Shown: piece by piece, positions 24,444-33,668 of the stretch | Numbering within the stretch: the first letter of the stretch is position 1 | How the letters are laid out: every line of letters starts with the position of its first letter | NCBI GenBank assembly: GCA_938018045.1 | Contig: CALIIP010000155.1 | Location: 1 to 34,787 of the forward strand | Length of the DNA: 34,787 nt | Origin: an uncultured Flavobacteriaceae bacterium | GTDB lineage: Bacteria; Bacteroidota; Bacteroidia; Flavobacteriales; Flavobacteriaceae | Direction of reading: 5' to 3' | Made by a program: the position numbers and the translations under genes | The notes under the pieces: generated by a model | What the model was told of the DNA's origin: nothing | Database searches by the model: none | The model's input: only the letters and a program-made list of their open reading frames with translations

Positions 24444-25672
24444 TTGGCAATGCGTTTGAAAAAATAATGTCCAAGAAACAAAATTAACAATTCAGTTATA
24501 GCTGCAGAAATTGCTGCACCATAAATACCAAAGAATTTTACTAAAATTAGAATTAAGCCAAGGTGAAAAATACCTGAAGCTACTAAAATTTTCATTCTCG
24601 TATTATATGCTTTTATTGCTGGAAAAAACAATGATACGAATAACATATTTAAAGCAGAAAAAACTGCTATCAATCCTAGAATTTGGAAAATTCTATGATG
24701 ATTTGTAATAATTGGATCGTTGTAAATTAAAGTAAGGATAGTCTTAGACCCAAAAATAATTGTTAACGTTATTATCAAACCAGATATCAAAATAGGAATT
24801 TTAATTTTGTTGATGAACTTATAAATTGATGCTAAAGGTTTCGTAGATAATCTTGGGAAAAGTGATTGGTATAAAGGAATATAGGCGCTTTTTGTTGCTA
24901 GCACTAGTTTTTCCATACTTGCGTAAGCTCCTGCAATAGAATCGCCTGCAAATAGCCCTAAAATTAATGTGTTGGTAGATGTATATAAACTCACAGCAAA
25001 GTTAGAAACAAAAAGGCTGAAACTGCTTTTTATGATGTCTTTCAGTTCTTTTAGTTTTGGAAAAACGATGTTCACATACTTTAAACTAATTAAGAAGCCA
25101 ATAATACCAGTTATTATGAAACTGAGTCCATTTAATATTGGAACATATTGATAATCGTTGGGTGAAAGAATTACAAAGAATATTGAAATTGTAAAAAGTA
25201 ATTTTGCACTTACGTTAATTATAGTAATCATTCGCATTTTTTCTATTCCTTGAAAAAACCATGTTGGAAATATTGCATTCCCAATTACTATCCCAAAACT
25301 ATATAAATATACTGGTGCTTCAACACTAAATCTCCCAATAAAAATAGTCATTCCTAATAACATCAAAAATGTAAAAATGATTAGAATAACTTTTATAAAT
25401 ACTACATTAAAATAAAATTGTGATAATTTTTCTTTGTCGTCTTTTAAGTAAGCAACAACTCTTGTTGCGCTTATATTAAACCCAAAATCAACAATAATAG
25501 TTAAAAATAAAGCAATAGATTGGGCAATCATAACCAATCCGTATTTTTCTAAGCCTAGAGTTCTTACTAAATATGGCAAGGTTATTAGTGGTAAAACAAA
25601 ATTCGCTCCTTGTATCAGCAATAATGCTAAATAATTATTCTTAATTATTTTCTTTTCATAACTTTCGAGCAT
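24440..25672 (-). CDS. wzx: Oligosaccharide flippase (Wzx, MOP superfamily)
   Basis: The 410-residue protein has about twelve membrane helices and the N-terminal Wzx pattern: 'YLALLLIQGANFVLPLITLP', 'YLVRTLGLEKYGLVMIAQSI', 'ISATRVVAYLKDDKEKLSQF'. It should flip undecaprenyl-diphosphate-linked repeat units across the inner membrane to Wzy. The length is slightly short of many Wzx proteins (about 420-480) but complete at both ends. It begins 16 bases after the methyltransferase stop and overlaps the next gene by four bases (ATGA). Confidence 0.88.
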   Translation of the reverse strand: MLESYEKKIIKNNYLALLLIQGANFVLPLITLPYLVRTLGLEKYGLVMIAQSIALFLTIIVDFGFNISATRVVAYLKDDKEKLSQFYFNVVFIKVILIIFTFLMLLGMTIFIGRFSVEAPVYLYSFGIVIGNAIFPTWFFQGIEKMRMITIINVSAKLLFTISIFFVILSPNDYQYVPILNGLSFIITGIIGFLISLKYVNIVFPKLKELKDIIKSSFSLFVSNFAVSLYTSTNTLILGLFAGDSIAGAYASMEKLVLATKSAYIPLYQSLFPRLSTKPLASIYKFINKIKIPILISGLIITLTIIFGSKTILTLIYNDPIITNHHRIFQILGLIAVFSALNMLFVSLFFPAIKAYNTRMKILVASGIFHLGLILILVKFFGIYGAAISAAITELLILFLGHYFFKRIAK

Positions 25673-25688
25673 CTATCTTCTTTTTTAT

Positions 25689-26306
25689 CTAATTTTTAAT
25701 AAAAAAAATTCCGTCAGACACTCCGTCTTTAGTTATAATTTTTCTCCAATCATTAACTTCTGAAATAAATATTTTCCAAGAATCATTTATTTTACTTAGA
25801 TCTTCTCCTATAGAATAAGGAGAAGTTGTTTTAAAAGGATAGTATCTATTTGCGTCATCTAAATATATAAAACCTCCTTTTTTTATTTTTTTTAATGATT
25901 TTAGAGCAAATATGTCTCTGTGATTCCCATCTATTATTACAAAGTCTAATGATTGGTCTTCAAAAGAATCTATAGACTTACAGTAGTCTGAATCATTTGG
26001 ATTTGAATTATTACTCTCTTTAAATAAAAAAGAAACATTCTCCAATCGCTTTTCTTCTAATTTCCCTTTAATTTTAGAATACCAGTTCTTATCATCTTCA
26101 ATACTTGTTAAATGTTTTACTTTTTTAGAAAACCAAATGGTACTTCTGCCAGATCCAAATTCTACACCTACATCTTTTTTATTTAATAAATTTTCAAAAA
26201 TATTAATCGCTTCTCTATTTACCCAAGGCAAATGAGGGTTGTTCTTTTCAAACAAATAATTTTTTGTTCTGTTAATTATATATCGTGGCGACCAATGCTT
26301 TTTCAT
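25689..26306 (-). CDS. SAM-dependent methyltransferase, class I
   Basis: I start this at the ATG at 26306 (MKKHWSPRYIINR), giving 205 residues; an upstream TTG would add nine. Motif I is 'DVGVEFGSGRSTIWFSKKV', an acidic residue follows the second strand ('LTSIEDDKNWYSK'), then 'SLDFVIIDGNHRDIFALKSL' and 'KKGGFIYLDDANRY', as in small Methyltransf_24/FkbM-like enzymes found in polysaccharide clusters. It may methylate a sugar of the repeat unit. A gap of 141 bases separates it from the SGNH fusion gene upstream, the longest inside the operon apart from the one before the dehydratase; I see no convincing promoter or terminator in it. Confidence 0.8.
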   Translation of the reverse strand: MKKHWSPRYIINRTKNYLFEKNNPHLPWVNREAINIFENLLNKKDVGVEFGSGRSTIWFSKKVKHLTSIEDDKNWYSKIKGKLEEKRLENVSFLFKESNNSNPNDSDYCKSIDSFEDQSLDFVIIDGNHRDIFALKSLKKIKKGGFIYLDDANRYYPFKTTSPYSIGEDLSKINDSWKIFISEVNDWRKIITKDGVSDGIFFIKN

Positions 26307-26447
26307 CTCTATTTTCTTTCTCAAAGTAATCAATGTTTTTAACTATATAAATATTGTTAACAAAATACCATAAATATTACTTTATTGGTTTTATACTAAT
26401 TCTCGGCAATTTAACTTTTATATATTTTAGAGTGGTAAAAATTCCTT

Positions 26448-28010
26448 CTATAATTCTGTTTGCATAAATACTTTTAGGCTTGACGGTAAAATATAAATAT
26501 CATTTAAGGATTCTATTTTCCCTTCCCAACCTAGAATAATTTTTTCATTTGATGTTGGTCCAAATATTATTCTTATATCTTTTGAGTTGATTTTTCCAAC
26601 TAATTTACACTTGTACCAACCTTCACCTAAGTTCTCAATATAAGCTTCACCATTTTTGAAATCTCCTCCTTTTTCTACACCTTCTACTTCTCCATTTTTT
26701 AAATCAAAAACTGCATCAACTCTATTTGGATAAGCGCCTTGAATTCTTAGACCAAAAAAGTCGCTGTTTTCCCCTTTTTTAACAATCACTTCTGTAAAAT
26801 AATTATCGCCGGAATTCACATTTATAGTTTTAGTAACCATATAAGATGGCTCAGTAATACTATTTCTTTTTATGTGATATACTTCTTTATTATTTAACTC
26901 TTGTAAATTATTTTCTAAATTTAATCGAACTTCAACCCATGTTCTATAATCAGGAATGGTTATTTCTTCATTAATAATTTTCTTTAATTTTATTTTATTT
27001 TTGACTTTTTTTGATGTTTTATTTATAGTTATCTCGAATTTCTGAAGAATTTTTTCTAAAATAAAGGGAGTTATTTTTTTACTTCCAAATTTATTTAAGT
27101 GAGAAAAATCACTGTAATCATCATATCCTAAATTCAATTCATTAAAATTATAATTTAAATTTAAATAGTCAACTTCATTTGTTTTAAATAATGTTTCAAA
27201 ATACTTGAGGTTCCCATAAATGTTTTTATCATAAAGCATATCAATCGCTGGTGGTGTTATAAATAATAAATTAATGTTGTTTTGTTTGCATTTATCTATA
27301 ATATTTAAAAGCACTTCTTCGGACTTTTCACTTATTTTAAGCTCATGAGTTTTATTCATTTCGCTAAAAAAATTATTAGCAAAAAAATTTAATTCATTTC
27401 TCTGTTTTCTTTGACTCTCATTTAATTTATTTGTAACATTAAGTTCGAAACCATCTGCATTGTCTTTTTTAAAATGTTTTAACTTATTATTAGATTCAAC
27501 TAGGTTTTCTGAAAAATCACTGTGAAATCTAATTGTTGAACTGAAAACCTTAGGGTATTCATCAACCGTATACAGCTCTTTTACTAGAGAAAAATAGTTT
27601 TTAGAATATTTTAGTTCATCTAGCCCTGCCATTTGAAGATGTTTCCAAGTTTTTGACTCTGATTTTCTAAAAGCATAAGGAGATATTGATATTACTAAAA
27701 GTTTTGATGGGTGAAAGTCTTTGTTTTTTACTAAATTATTGAAAATTTCATTTGTAATAAAAAAATACTGAGCTGAGCCACCTATATTTAGACTTTTTGT
27801 GTTCATAACACTATCTAAATAATTAACATCGTATGACCTTTGGGATAATGAGTTTCCCATAAAAATGAAATCAAACTTTTCTTTATCTTTAAAAAGACGT
27901 TTATGTGTTGTGTGAATTAATTCATCTTGAATAACTAAACGGTCAATCACGCTAATTATTAGTGTTGTGACTATTAAAAATATAACTGTTTTTTTAAGTA
28001 GTGTATACAT
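26448..28010 (-). CDS. SGNH-type O-acyltransferase partner with C-terminal beta-sandwich-like domain
   Basis: A 520-residue protein anchored by one N-terminal helix (about 8-22). I start at the ATG at 28010, one base after the MBOAT stop; an earlier start would overlap that gene. The SGNH domain (about 45-330) has S54 in 'FIFMGNSLSQRSYD', an SxSPYAFR-type strand, and D301-x-x-H304 in 'YSDFSHLNKFGS', a complete Ser/Asp/His set. This fits DltD/AlgJ/AlgX-like partners of MBOAT proteins. Residues about 348-520 form a second domain ('VIVKKGENSDFFGLRIQ', 'DAVFDLKNGEV', 'LGEGWYKCKL') that is about 40% identical by eye, without gaps, to nearly the whole mature part of the lipoprotein at 30839-31459. 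The domain resembles the 'GxGWYRC' beta-sandwich modules of surface and phage tail proteins. Sugar binding is inferred. Confidence 0.75.
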   Translation of the reverse strand: MYTLLKKTVIFLIVTTLIISVIDRLVIQDELIHTTHKRLFKDKEKFDFIFMGNSLSQRSYDVNYLDSVMNTKSLNIGGSAQYFFITNEIFNNLVKNKDFHPSKLLVISISPYAFRKSESKTWKHLQMAGLDELKYSKNYFSLVKELYTVDEYPKVFSSTIRFHSDFSENLVESNNKLKHFKKDNADGFELNVTNKLNESQRKQRNELNFFANNFFSEMNKTHELKISEKSEEVLLNIIDKCKQNNINLLFITPPAIDMLYDKNIYGNLKYFETLFKTNEVDYLNLNYNFNELNLGYDDYSDFSHLNKFGSKKITPFILEKILQKFEITINKTSKKVKNKIKLKKIINEEITIPDYRTWVEVRLNLENNLQELNNKEVYHIKRNSITEPSYMVTKTINVNSGDNYFTEVIVKKGENSDFFGLRIQGAYPNRVDAVFDLKNGEVEGVEKGGDFKNGEAYIENLGEGWYKCKLVGKINSKDIRIIFGPTSNEKIILGWEGKIESLNDIYILPSSLKVFMQTEL

Positions 28011-28011
28011 A

Positions 28012-29481
28012 TTAAAATTGAAAATAAATAAATTGTGACGTGTCGTTGTCACCATAAACACCAAAAATTATTATCGTAAATATTATTATACTGTAAAAAA
28101 CCCATCTAAAAAAAAGTGGTTGTTCTCTTAATAAATTTACAACATTTTTTCTTTTATGAATAACCTCAAAACCTAATAGTGATATTATGGCTATCAATAG
28201 TATAATTAATTCGTTTTTTCCAAGCCCTAAATTATATAACTGATCTGTAAACAATATTGTAAAATTCTCTAAAGATATTTTACTGATTAGTATTAAAGCA
28301 TCTTCAAAATTATTGGCTCTAAAAAATATCCACGCAAAACATACAATACTAAATGTAATTATTGAAAACAATAAATTACTTGAGATGGATTTTTTTCCTA
28401 ACCCAATTTTTGAGTAAATATTAAATCTTACCTTTTTTGTTGCTTTTTCTAAAACAATGATTGCTCCATGTATTGCTCCCCAGATTATGAATGTCATTGC
28501 TGCACTATGCCATAATCCACTTACAACAAAAACAATAAATAAATTTTTATAGGTTTTGTACTTTCCATTTTTACTTCCTCCTAGTGGAATATATACATAG
28601 TCTCGAAACCAAGTAGACAGTGATATGTGCCATCGATGCCAAAATTCAGTAATTGACTTAGAAAAATACGGACTATCAAAGTTTTTCATTAAATCAAATC
28701 CTAAAGTTCTAGCAGTTCCAATTGCAATGTCAGAATATCCAGAAAAATCACAATAAATTTGAAAAGCAAATAAAACTGTAGCAATTATAATTTCTACACC
28801 TGAATAATCTGCAGGATTGTTATAGACTTGATTTACAATTATTGCTGCCCTATCTGCAATAACCATTTTTTTAAAGAGTCCAAATGCAATTAATAAAAAC
28901 CCAGATTTTACTTGGTTATAATTAAATTTATTGAGTTTATAAAATTGAGGCAGTAAATGAGAAGCCCGTTCTATAGGTCCAGCTACTAGTTGTGGGAAAA
29001 ACGCAACAAATGAAAAAAATGCAAGAGCATTTTTTGTTGGTTTTAATTTATTTCTATAAATATCTATTGTATAACTCAACGTTTGAAATGTATAAAAACT
29101 AATTCCAACCGGAAGAATAATATTTAATGTAGAGATTTCAAGTTGTTTTCCAAATAAAGTAAATGCATTTACAAAAGTATCTACAAAAAAATTAGTGTAT
29201 TTAAAATAAAATAAAAAACCTAGATTAACAATCAAACTGACAAGTAAAAAGCCTTTTTTCTTTTTTTTACTATTGGCTTTATAAATTTTTTGACCAATAA
29301 TAAAATCTACTAATGAACTAATAGCAATTAAAAAAAGAAATCTCCAGTCCCACCAACCATAAAAGATATAACTAGAAATGAGAATTAGTATGTTTCTTAA
29401 AGTTAGTTTTTTTGCAAACAACCAAAAAAGAAGAAATACTATTGGAAAAAATATCGCAAAGTCAATCGAATTGAATAGCAT
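28012..29481 (-). CDS. MBOAT-family O-acyltransferase (AlgI-like)
   Basis: The 489-residue protein has about eleven membrane helices. The core motifs are all present: 'FYTFQTLSYTIDIYR', 'FFPQLVAGPIERA', 'EFWHRWHISLSTWFRDYVYI' (about 279-298), then 'PLGGSKNG', and the invariant active-site histidine H325 in 'VVSGLWHSAAMTF'. AlgI-like MBOATs pass acyl, usually acetyl, groups across the inner membrane to a periplasmic SGNH partner that acylates a polysaccharide. The partner is almost certainly encoded by the next gene, which starts one base after this stop. The upstream SGNH lipoprotein gene ends 17 bases before this start. Confidence 0.92.
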   Translation of the reverse strand: MLFNSIDFAIFFPIVFLLFWLFAKKLTLRNILILISSYIFYGWWDWRFLFLIAISSLVDFIIGQKIYKANSKKKKKGFLLVSLIVNLGFLFYFKYTNFFVDTFVNAFTLFGKQLEISTLNIILPVGISFYTFQTLSYTIDIYRNKLKPTKNALAFFSFVAFFPQLVAGPIERASHLLPQFYKLNKFNYNQVKSGFLLIAFGLFKKMVIADRAAIIVNQVYNNPADYSGVEIIIATVLFAFQIYCDFSGYSDIAIGTARTLGFDLMKNFDSPYFSKSITEFWHRWHISLSTWFRDYVYIPLGGSKNGKYKTYKNLFIVFVVSGLWHSAAMTFIIWGAIHGAIIVLEKATKKVRFNIYSKIGLGKKSISSNLLFSIITFSIVCFAWIFFRANNFEDALILISKISLENFTILFTDQLYNLGLGKNELIILLIAIISLLGFEVIHKRKNVVNLLREQPLFFRWVFYSIIIFTIIIFGVYGDNDTSQFIYFQF

Positions 29482-29498
29482 AGGGCTTAATTCTTTTA

Positions 29499-30836
29499 TT
29501 AAAATGGTGGTTTATGAATTATTAACCTTTCTAATTTTGGGTTTCCACCTACTATTTTTAAATGCAATTTATGCTTTTTTTCATCAAAACCTCTATATAT
29601 GGTGTATTTCGATTTTCTTCTTTCTAAAGTTATCGTATCACTAACAATAGATTTGACTTGAAAGTTAACTTGAAAATTTTCTGGTGTCAAAGTTTTAGAT
29701 ATTTTTTCAATAGGAAAAATATATAAATCATCCTTTTGTATTTTTATTCTTTTAGAGTTAGAAACAAAATCTGATTTAGAATTTCCTTCACCATCAAAAC
29801 CAGTTTTATTTCCATAAAGTTGGAATTTAAATGATTTGTCTTTTCTATTAATCTCAATTATCTTTAGTTGCCACTCTTCATCTCTAGGTAAAATATCTCC
29901 AAAAGAAACTTTTAGTATCGCTGGCATCCAACTATTTAAACCACTTGAGGGTCTAGTAATGTAAAAGTTATCTTTATATGTAGAAGGGCTTTTGTTATCT
30001 ATTAATATTTTTAATTTGGAATTTTTATTGAATTTTCTCTCTGTTTCAACTACAATAAGTTTTCCGGAAAAATAATAATCTTGTTCTCTTTCAAAACTAA
30101 ATAAATTAACTATGCTTCTTAAATTATCTTTTTGAGTTTCTTGATATGTTGAATTTCTGAAATGTGAGAGCAAGATAGATCTTAATAATTCATTTCCTTT
30201 TTTATTTGGATGTACGTCAGAATCTATTGTGTTTCCTATTAATTCATTCGCTTCAATCTTATTTTTTTCAAGGTACTCTTTCCAATAACTTCTAATACTT
30301 AAAAAACCGCAATTATATTTATCTGCAATTTTTTTTATTTCGTTTGAATAAAAATCATGTGATTCATTAATCTTTTTTAATGTTTCTTTAGATTTATTCC
30401 ATACTAAATGGTGATCCAACAATAGTATTTCAGATGTCATTTTATTCCTTATGTTCTTAATAAGAGTATCATAACTGCCATCATCTATGCCCTCATAAGC
30501 GTGAAAAATAATTAAATCTGGATTTTCATGAAATAGATCGTGATTCGAAGTTTTTAATAATTTAGGGAGTGTGAAGCCACCTATTGGTTTATGTTTAAAC
30601 TTTATTTTACTTTTTGGATAAAATTTCTTTAATGAATCAATAAAAATATCAGAGCCCATGCCTCCAATAATTGATTGGCCATAAAACAAAATTTCTATTT
30701 CTTTATTTTCATTTAAGAGTTTTATTGTTCTGTCTATTCCTGTAAATTCATTTTTAGGAATTGGCTTACCATTTTTTGAATTACAAGAAATTAATAACAA
30801 TAAAATTACAGCAATTAATATTTTACTATTGTACAT
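29499..30836 (-). CDS. SGNH-hydrolase-like lipoprotein
   Basis: I start at the ATG at 30836 (MYNSKILIAVILLLLISC), which gives a clean lipoprotein signal with Cys18; a longer frame exists but would overlap the upstream gene. The 445-residue protein has an SGNH domain over about 45-225: S55 in 'LFYGQSIIGG' (GQS instead of GDS), glycine in 'KPIGGFTLPK', and a block V of 'IDSDVHPNKKGNELL' with D205/D207 and H209. The remaining ~220 residues look beta-rich, with no family I recognise. It could be an O-acetyl esterase or a second acetyltransferase for the surface polysaccharide. It starts two bases after the stop of the beta-sandwich lipoprotein gene, so the two are probably coupled. Confidence 0.7.
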   Translation of the reverse strand: MYNSKILIAVILLLLISCNSKNGKPIPKNEFTGIDRTIKLLNENKEIEILFYGQSIIGGMGSDIFIDSLKKFYPKSKIKFKHKPIGGFTLPKLLKTSNHDLFHENPDLIIFHAYEGIDDGSYDTLIKNIRNKMTSEILLLDHHLVWNKSKETLKKINESHDFYSNEIKKIADKYNCGFLSIRSYWKEYLEKNKIEANELIGNTIDSDVHPNKKGNELLRSILLSHFRNSTYQETQKDNLRSIVNLFSFEREQDYYFSGKLIVVETERKFNKNSKLKILIDNKSPSTYKDNFYITRPSSGLNSWMPAILKVSFGDILPRDEEWQLKIIEINRKDKSFKFQLYGNKTGFDGEGNSKSDFVSNSKRIKIQKDDLYIFPIEKISKTLTPENFQVNFQVKSIVSDTITLERRKSKYTIYRGFDEKKHKLHLKIVGGNPKLERLIIHKPPF

Positions 30837-30838
30837 GG

Positions 30839-31459
30839 TTACTGAACTAATACTTTTTCTAAACTTAAACTTTGAGGAATAACATATATATCGCAAAATT
30901 CATTAGTGCTCGATTCCCACCCTTCAATTTTCGTTTTTTCATTCGTTGGACCAAAAATTAAATTTATCTTATCTGCTAGTACTGTTGTTTTTATAGTACA
31001 CTTATACCAATCATCACCAAGCGATTCAATTTTAGCACTTTCATTTTCAAAATCTCTGAATTTTTTTACTCCTACAACTATTCCTTTTTCTAAATCAAAA
31101 ACTGCATCTGCTCTGTCAGGATAAGGTCCCGAAATTCTAAAACCAAAAAAACTGGATTTCTCTCCTTTTTTAACAATAATACTAGCTATGTAATCACTAT
31201 CGTATTCAGAAATAATACTTCTTGAAACAAAATAAGATGGTTTAGTATTCGTCAATCGAGCCATTTTAAATGCTTTATTTGTTTTATACATTAAAGAGGT
31301 AGAATCTAAGTCTATTAAAATTTTTCCCCAAGTAATGTAATCAGGAATGTCAATTTTTGTCAACACTTCTTTTTTCTCTGTTGGTTTTACAACTTCTTTT
31401 TTCTCATTTTTACATGAAAATGCAATAACCAATACTATTGCTAAAATTATTTTCCTCAT
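30839..31459 (-). CDS. Lipoprotein made of one beta-sandwich-like domain (paralogue of the SGNH fusion C-terminus)
   Basis: The 206-residue product has a lipoprotein signal (MRKIILAIVLVIAFSC, Cys16), a short charged linker rich in Lys and Glu, and one domain from about residue 34 to the end. The domain reads 'IDIPDYITWGK', 'PSYFVSRS', 'IIVKKGEKSSFFGFRISGPY', 'PDRADAVFDLEKG', 'IESLGDDWYKC', 'IFGPTNEK' and lines up without gaps over ~170 residues with the end of the protein at 26448-28010 (my count is about 70 identities). Strand-rich modules with 'FDLxxG' and 'GxxWYKC' are common in carbohydrate-facing surface proteins. It has no catalytic motif, so a binding or adaptor role is inferred. It lies between fcl and the SGNH lipoprotein gene. 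Confidence 0.7.
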   Translation of the reverse strand: MRKIILAIVLVIAFSCKNEKKEVVKPTEKKEVLTKIDIPDYITWGKILIDLDSTSLMYKTNKAFKMARLTNTKPSYFVSRSIISEYDSDYIASIIVKKGEKSSFFGFRISGPYPDRADAVFDLEKGIVVGVKKFRDFENESAKIESLGDDWYKCTIKTTVLADKINLIFGPTNEKTKIEGWESSTNEFCDIYVIPQSLSLEKVLVQ

Positions 31460-31489
31460 TATATATATTTTACATTATTTGTTTTTAAA

Positions 31490-32557
31490 CTATGCTTTAA
31501 CAGTTTTGTTGTGTTTATTAATATACCAATTATATAATTTATTGATTCCTTCTTCCAATTCAACTGTATGTTTCCATCCAAGATTATTAAGTTTTGAAAC
31601 ATCAGTAAGTTTCCGTAATGTTCCATTAGGTTTGTCAGAATTAAAAACTAAATCTCCTTGAAATCCTATAGTGTTTTTTATCGCTTCTGCTAATTGTTTT
31701 ATTGAAACTTCTTTACCTGAACCAATATTGATATGAGTGTTGCGAATTTGTTTATCTGAATTTATATAGGTGTCTTCAAAATTTAGATTTTGCATTATAA
31801 ATATACACGCCTCTGCCATATCTTCTGACCATAAAAACTCTCTTTTAGGTGTCCCTGAACCCCAAATTTCTACACTATTTTCAGAAATCCCAAAACTAGA
31901 TAAATAGTCTTTTGCTTCCTCAATCGTATTAACATTTAAATCTTTAATTACGGTTTCATAATTAGATTCTGATAGCATCTTAGCTAAATATATTTTACGA
32001 ATTAATGCAGGTAAGACGTGCGATTTTTCTAAATCAAAATTATCATTAGGTCCATACAAATTGGTCGGCATAACTGAAATAAAATTAGTGTTATACTGTA
32101 AATTATAACTTTCGCACATTTTTATTCCAGCAATTTTTGCAATAGCGTAAGGTTCATTTGTGTATTCCAGCGTATCTGTTAATAAAGACTCCTCTTTCAT
32201 AGGTTGTGGAACATTTTTAGGATAAATGCAAGTGCTTCCTAAAAACAATAACTTTTTAACCTTATTTAAATAACTTTGATGAATCACATTGTTTTGAATC
32301 ATTAAGTTCTGATATATAAAATCAGCTCTATAATTATTATTCGCTTGAATTCCACCAACTTTAGCTGCGGCTAAAAAAACATATTCTAATGTCTCTTTTT
32401 TAAAAAAATCTGCTGTTGCTGATTGATTTGTTAAATCAAGTTCTTGATGCGTTTTTGTAATAATATTAGTAAATCCATCTTGTTCTAAATGTTCTAAAAT
32501 GGCGCTTCCAACTAATCCTCTATGACCCGCAACAAAAATTTTAGAATCTTTATTCAT
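31490..32557 (-). CDS. fcl: GDP-L-fucose synthase
   Basis: The enzyme epimerises and reduces GDP-4-keto-6-deoxy-mannose to GDP-L-fucose with NADPH. The 355-residue protein has the Rossmann motif '[12 protein letters not shown]' at 9-20 and the catalytic set S108 ('FLGSTCIYP'), Y137 and K141 ('EPYAIAK'). '[19 protein letters not shown]' and '[17 protein letters not shown]' are diagnostic for the family. It is about 35 residues longer than E. coli Fcl because of an insert at about 195-230, which I recall as normal in Bacteroidota homologues. It overlaps gmd by eight bases and takes the product of that enzyme. Confidence 0.95.
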   Translation of the reverse strand: MNKDSKIFVAGHRGLVGSAILEHLEQDGFTNIITKTHQELDLTNQSATADFFKKETLEYVFLAAAKVGGIQANNNYRADFIYQNLMIQNNVIHQSYLNKVKKLLFLGSTCIYPKNVPQPMKEESLLTDTLEYTNEPYAIAKIAGIKMCESYNLQYNTNFISVMPTNLYGPNDNFDLEKSHVLPALIRKIYLAKMLSESNYETVIKDLNVNTIEEAKDYLSSFGISENSVEIWGSGTPKREFLWSEDMAEACIFIMQNLNFEDTYINSDKQIRNTHINIGSGKEVSIKQLAEAIKNTIGFQGDLVFNSDKPNGTLRKLTDVSKLNNLGWKHTVELEEGINKLYNWYINKHNKTVKA

Positions 32558-33665
32558 AATTTATATTTGTCGTATGTCCTCCGTCTTTAAGATAAATTTC
32601 TTTTTGCATGATTCGAATATCATTTTCCATCATTTCTTTAACCAATTCTTCTAATGAATATTCTGGAATCCAGCCTAGTTTTTCTTTTGCTTTAGTAGCG
32701 TCTCCAATTAATAGATCTACTTCTGTTGGTCTATAATAATGAGAATCAATAGTTATAATCTCTTTTCCAATTTCAACAACAAAATTAGGATTACTACATG
32801 ATTTTATAAATCCCTTTTCATCCTTACCTTTCCCTTTAAATTCAATTTCTATTCCTGTTTCCTTAAAGGCCATTATGACAAAATCTCTAACTGTAGTTGT
32901 TCTACCTGTTGCTATGACCCAATCTTCTGGTTGATCTGCTTGTAAAATCATCCACATCATGCGTACATAATCTTTTGCGTGTCCCCAATCTCTTCTGGCA
33001 TCAAGATTTCCTAAATACAACTTGTCCTGTAAACCTAGAGCAATTTTAGAGGCTGCTCTTGTTATTTTTCGAGTTACAAATGTTTCTCCTCTAACTGGAG
33101 ATTCGTGGTTAAATAAAATTCCATTACAAGCAAATATATTATATGCTTCCCTGTAATTAACTGTTATCCAATAAGCGTATATCTTAGCAACTCCATAAGG
33201 ACTTCTCGGATGAAATGGTGTTGTTTCTGTTTGAGGCACTTCTTTTACCTTACCATACAATTCAGAAGTAGATGCTTGGTATATCTTTGTCTTTTTTTCT
33301 AAGTTCAATATTCTAATCGCTTCTAAGAGTCTTAACGTACCCAATCCATCAACATTTGCAGTATATTCTGGTGTGTCAAATGAAACATGAACATGGCTCA
33401 TTGCAGCTAGATTATATATTTCGTCAGGCTGAACTTCTTGAATTATTCGAATCAGGTTTGTACTGTCAGTCATATCACCATAGTGCAGAAATAAATTTCT
33501 ACTCTCTTCATGAGGGTCTTGATATAAATGATCTATTCTTTGAGTATTAAAACTCGAGGCTCTTCTTTTAATTCCATGGACTACATATCCTTTTTTTAGA
33601 AGAAATTCTGTCAAATAAGCTCCGTCTTGTCCTGTAATTCCGGTAATTAGTGCAATTTTTGACAT
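32550..33665 (-). CDS. gmd: GDP-mannose 4,6-dehydratase
   Basis: The enzyme makes GDP-4-keto-6-deoxy-D-mannose, the first step from GDP-mannose to GDP-L-fucose. The 371-residue length is standard. Motifs: '[19 protein letters not shown]' for NADP binding, '[15 protein letters not shown]', the catalytic T133/E135 in '[10 protein letters not shown]', Y157 and K161 in 'SPYGVAK', and '[16 protein letters not shown]'. It starts three bases after the wzz-like gene and overlaps fcl by eight bases. The genes that supply GDP-mannose (manA/manB/manC) are not in the window and must lie elsewhere. Confidence 0.97.
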   Translation of the reverse strand: MSKIALITGITGQDGAYLTEFLLKKGYVVHGIKRRASSFNTQRIDHLYQDPHEESRNLFLHYGDMTDSTNLIRIIQEVQPDEIYNLAAMSHVHVSFDTPEYTANVDGLGTLRLLEAIRILNLEKKTKIYQASTSELYGKVKEVPQTETTPFHPRSPYGVAKIYAYWITVNYREAYNIFACNGILFNHESPVRGETFVTRKITRAASKIALGLQDKLYLGNLDARRDWGHAKDYVRMMWMILQADQPEDWVIATGRTTTVRDFVIMAFKETGIEIEFKGKGKDEKGFIKSCSNPNFVVEIGKEIITIDSHYYRPTEVDLLIGDATKAKEKLGWIPEYSLEELVKEMMENDIRIMQKEIYLKDGGHTTNINYE

Positions 33666-33668
33666 CCT

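Noticed and set aside
31870-31980. Insert of about 35 residues in GDP-L-fucose synthase
   Set aside because: Similar inserts are, to my knowledge, normal in Bacteroidota Fcl proteins, and the catalytic set is complete.
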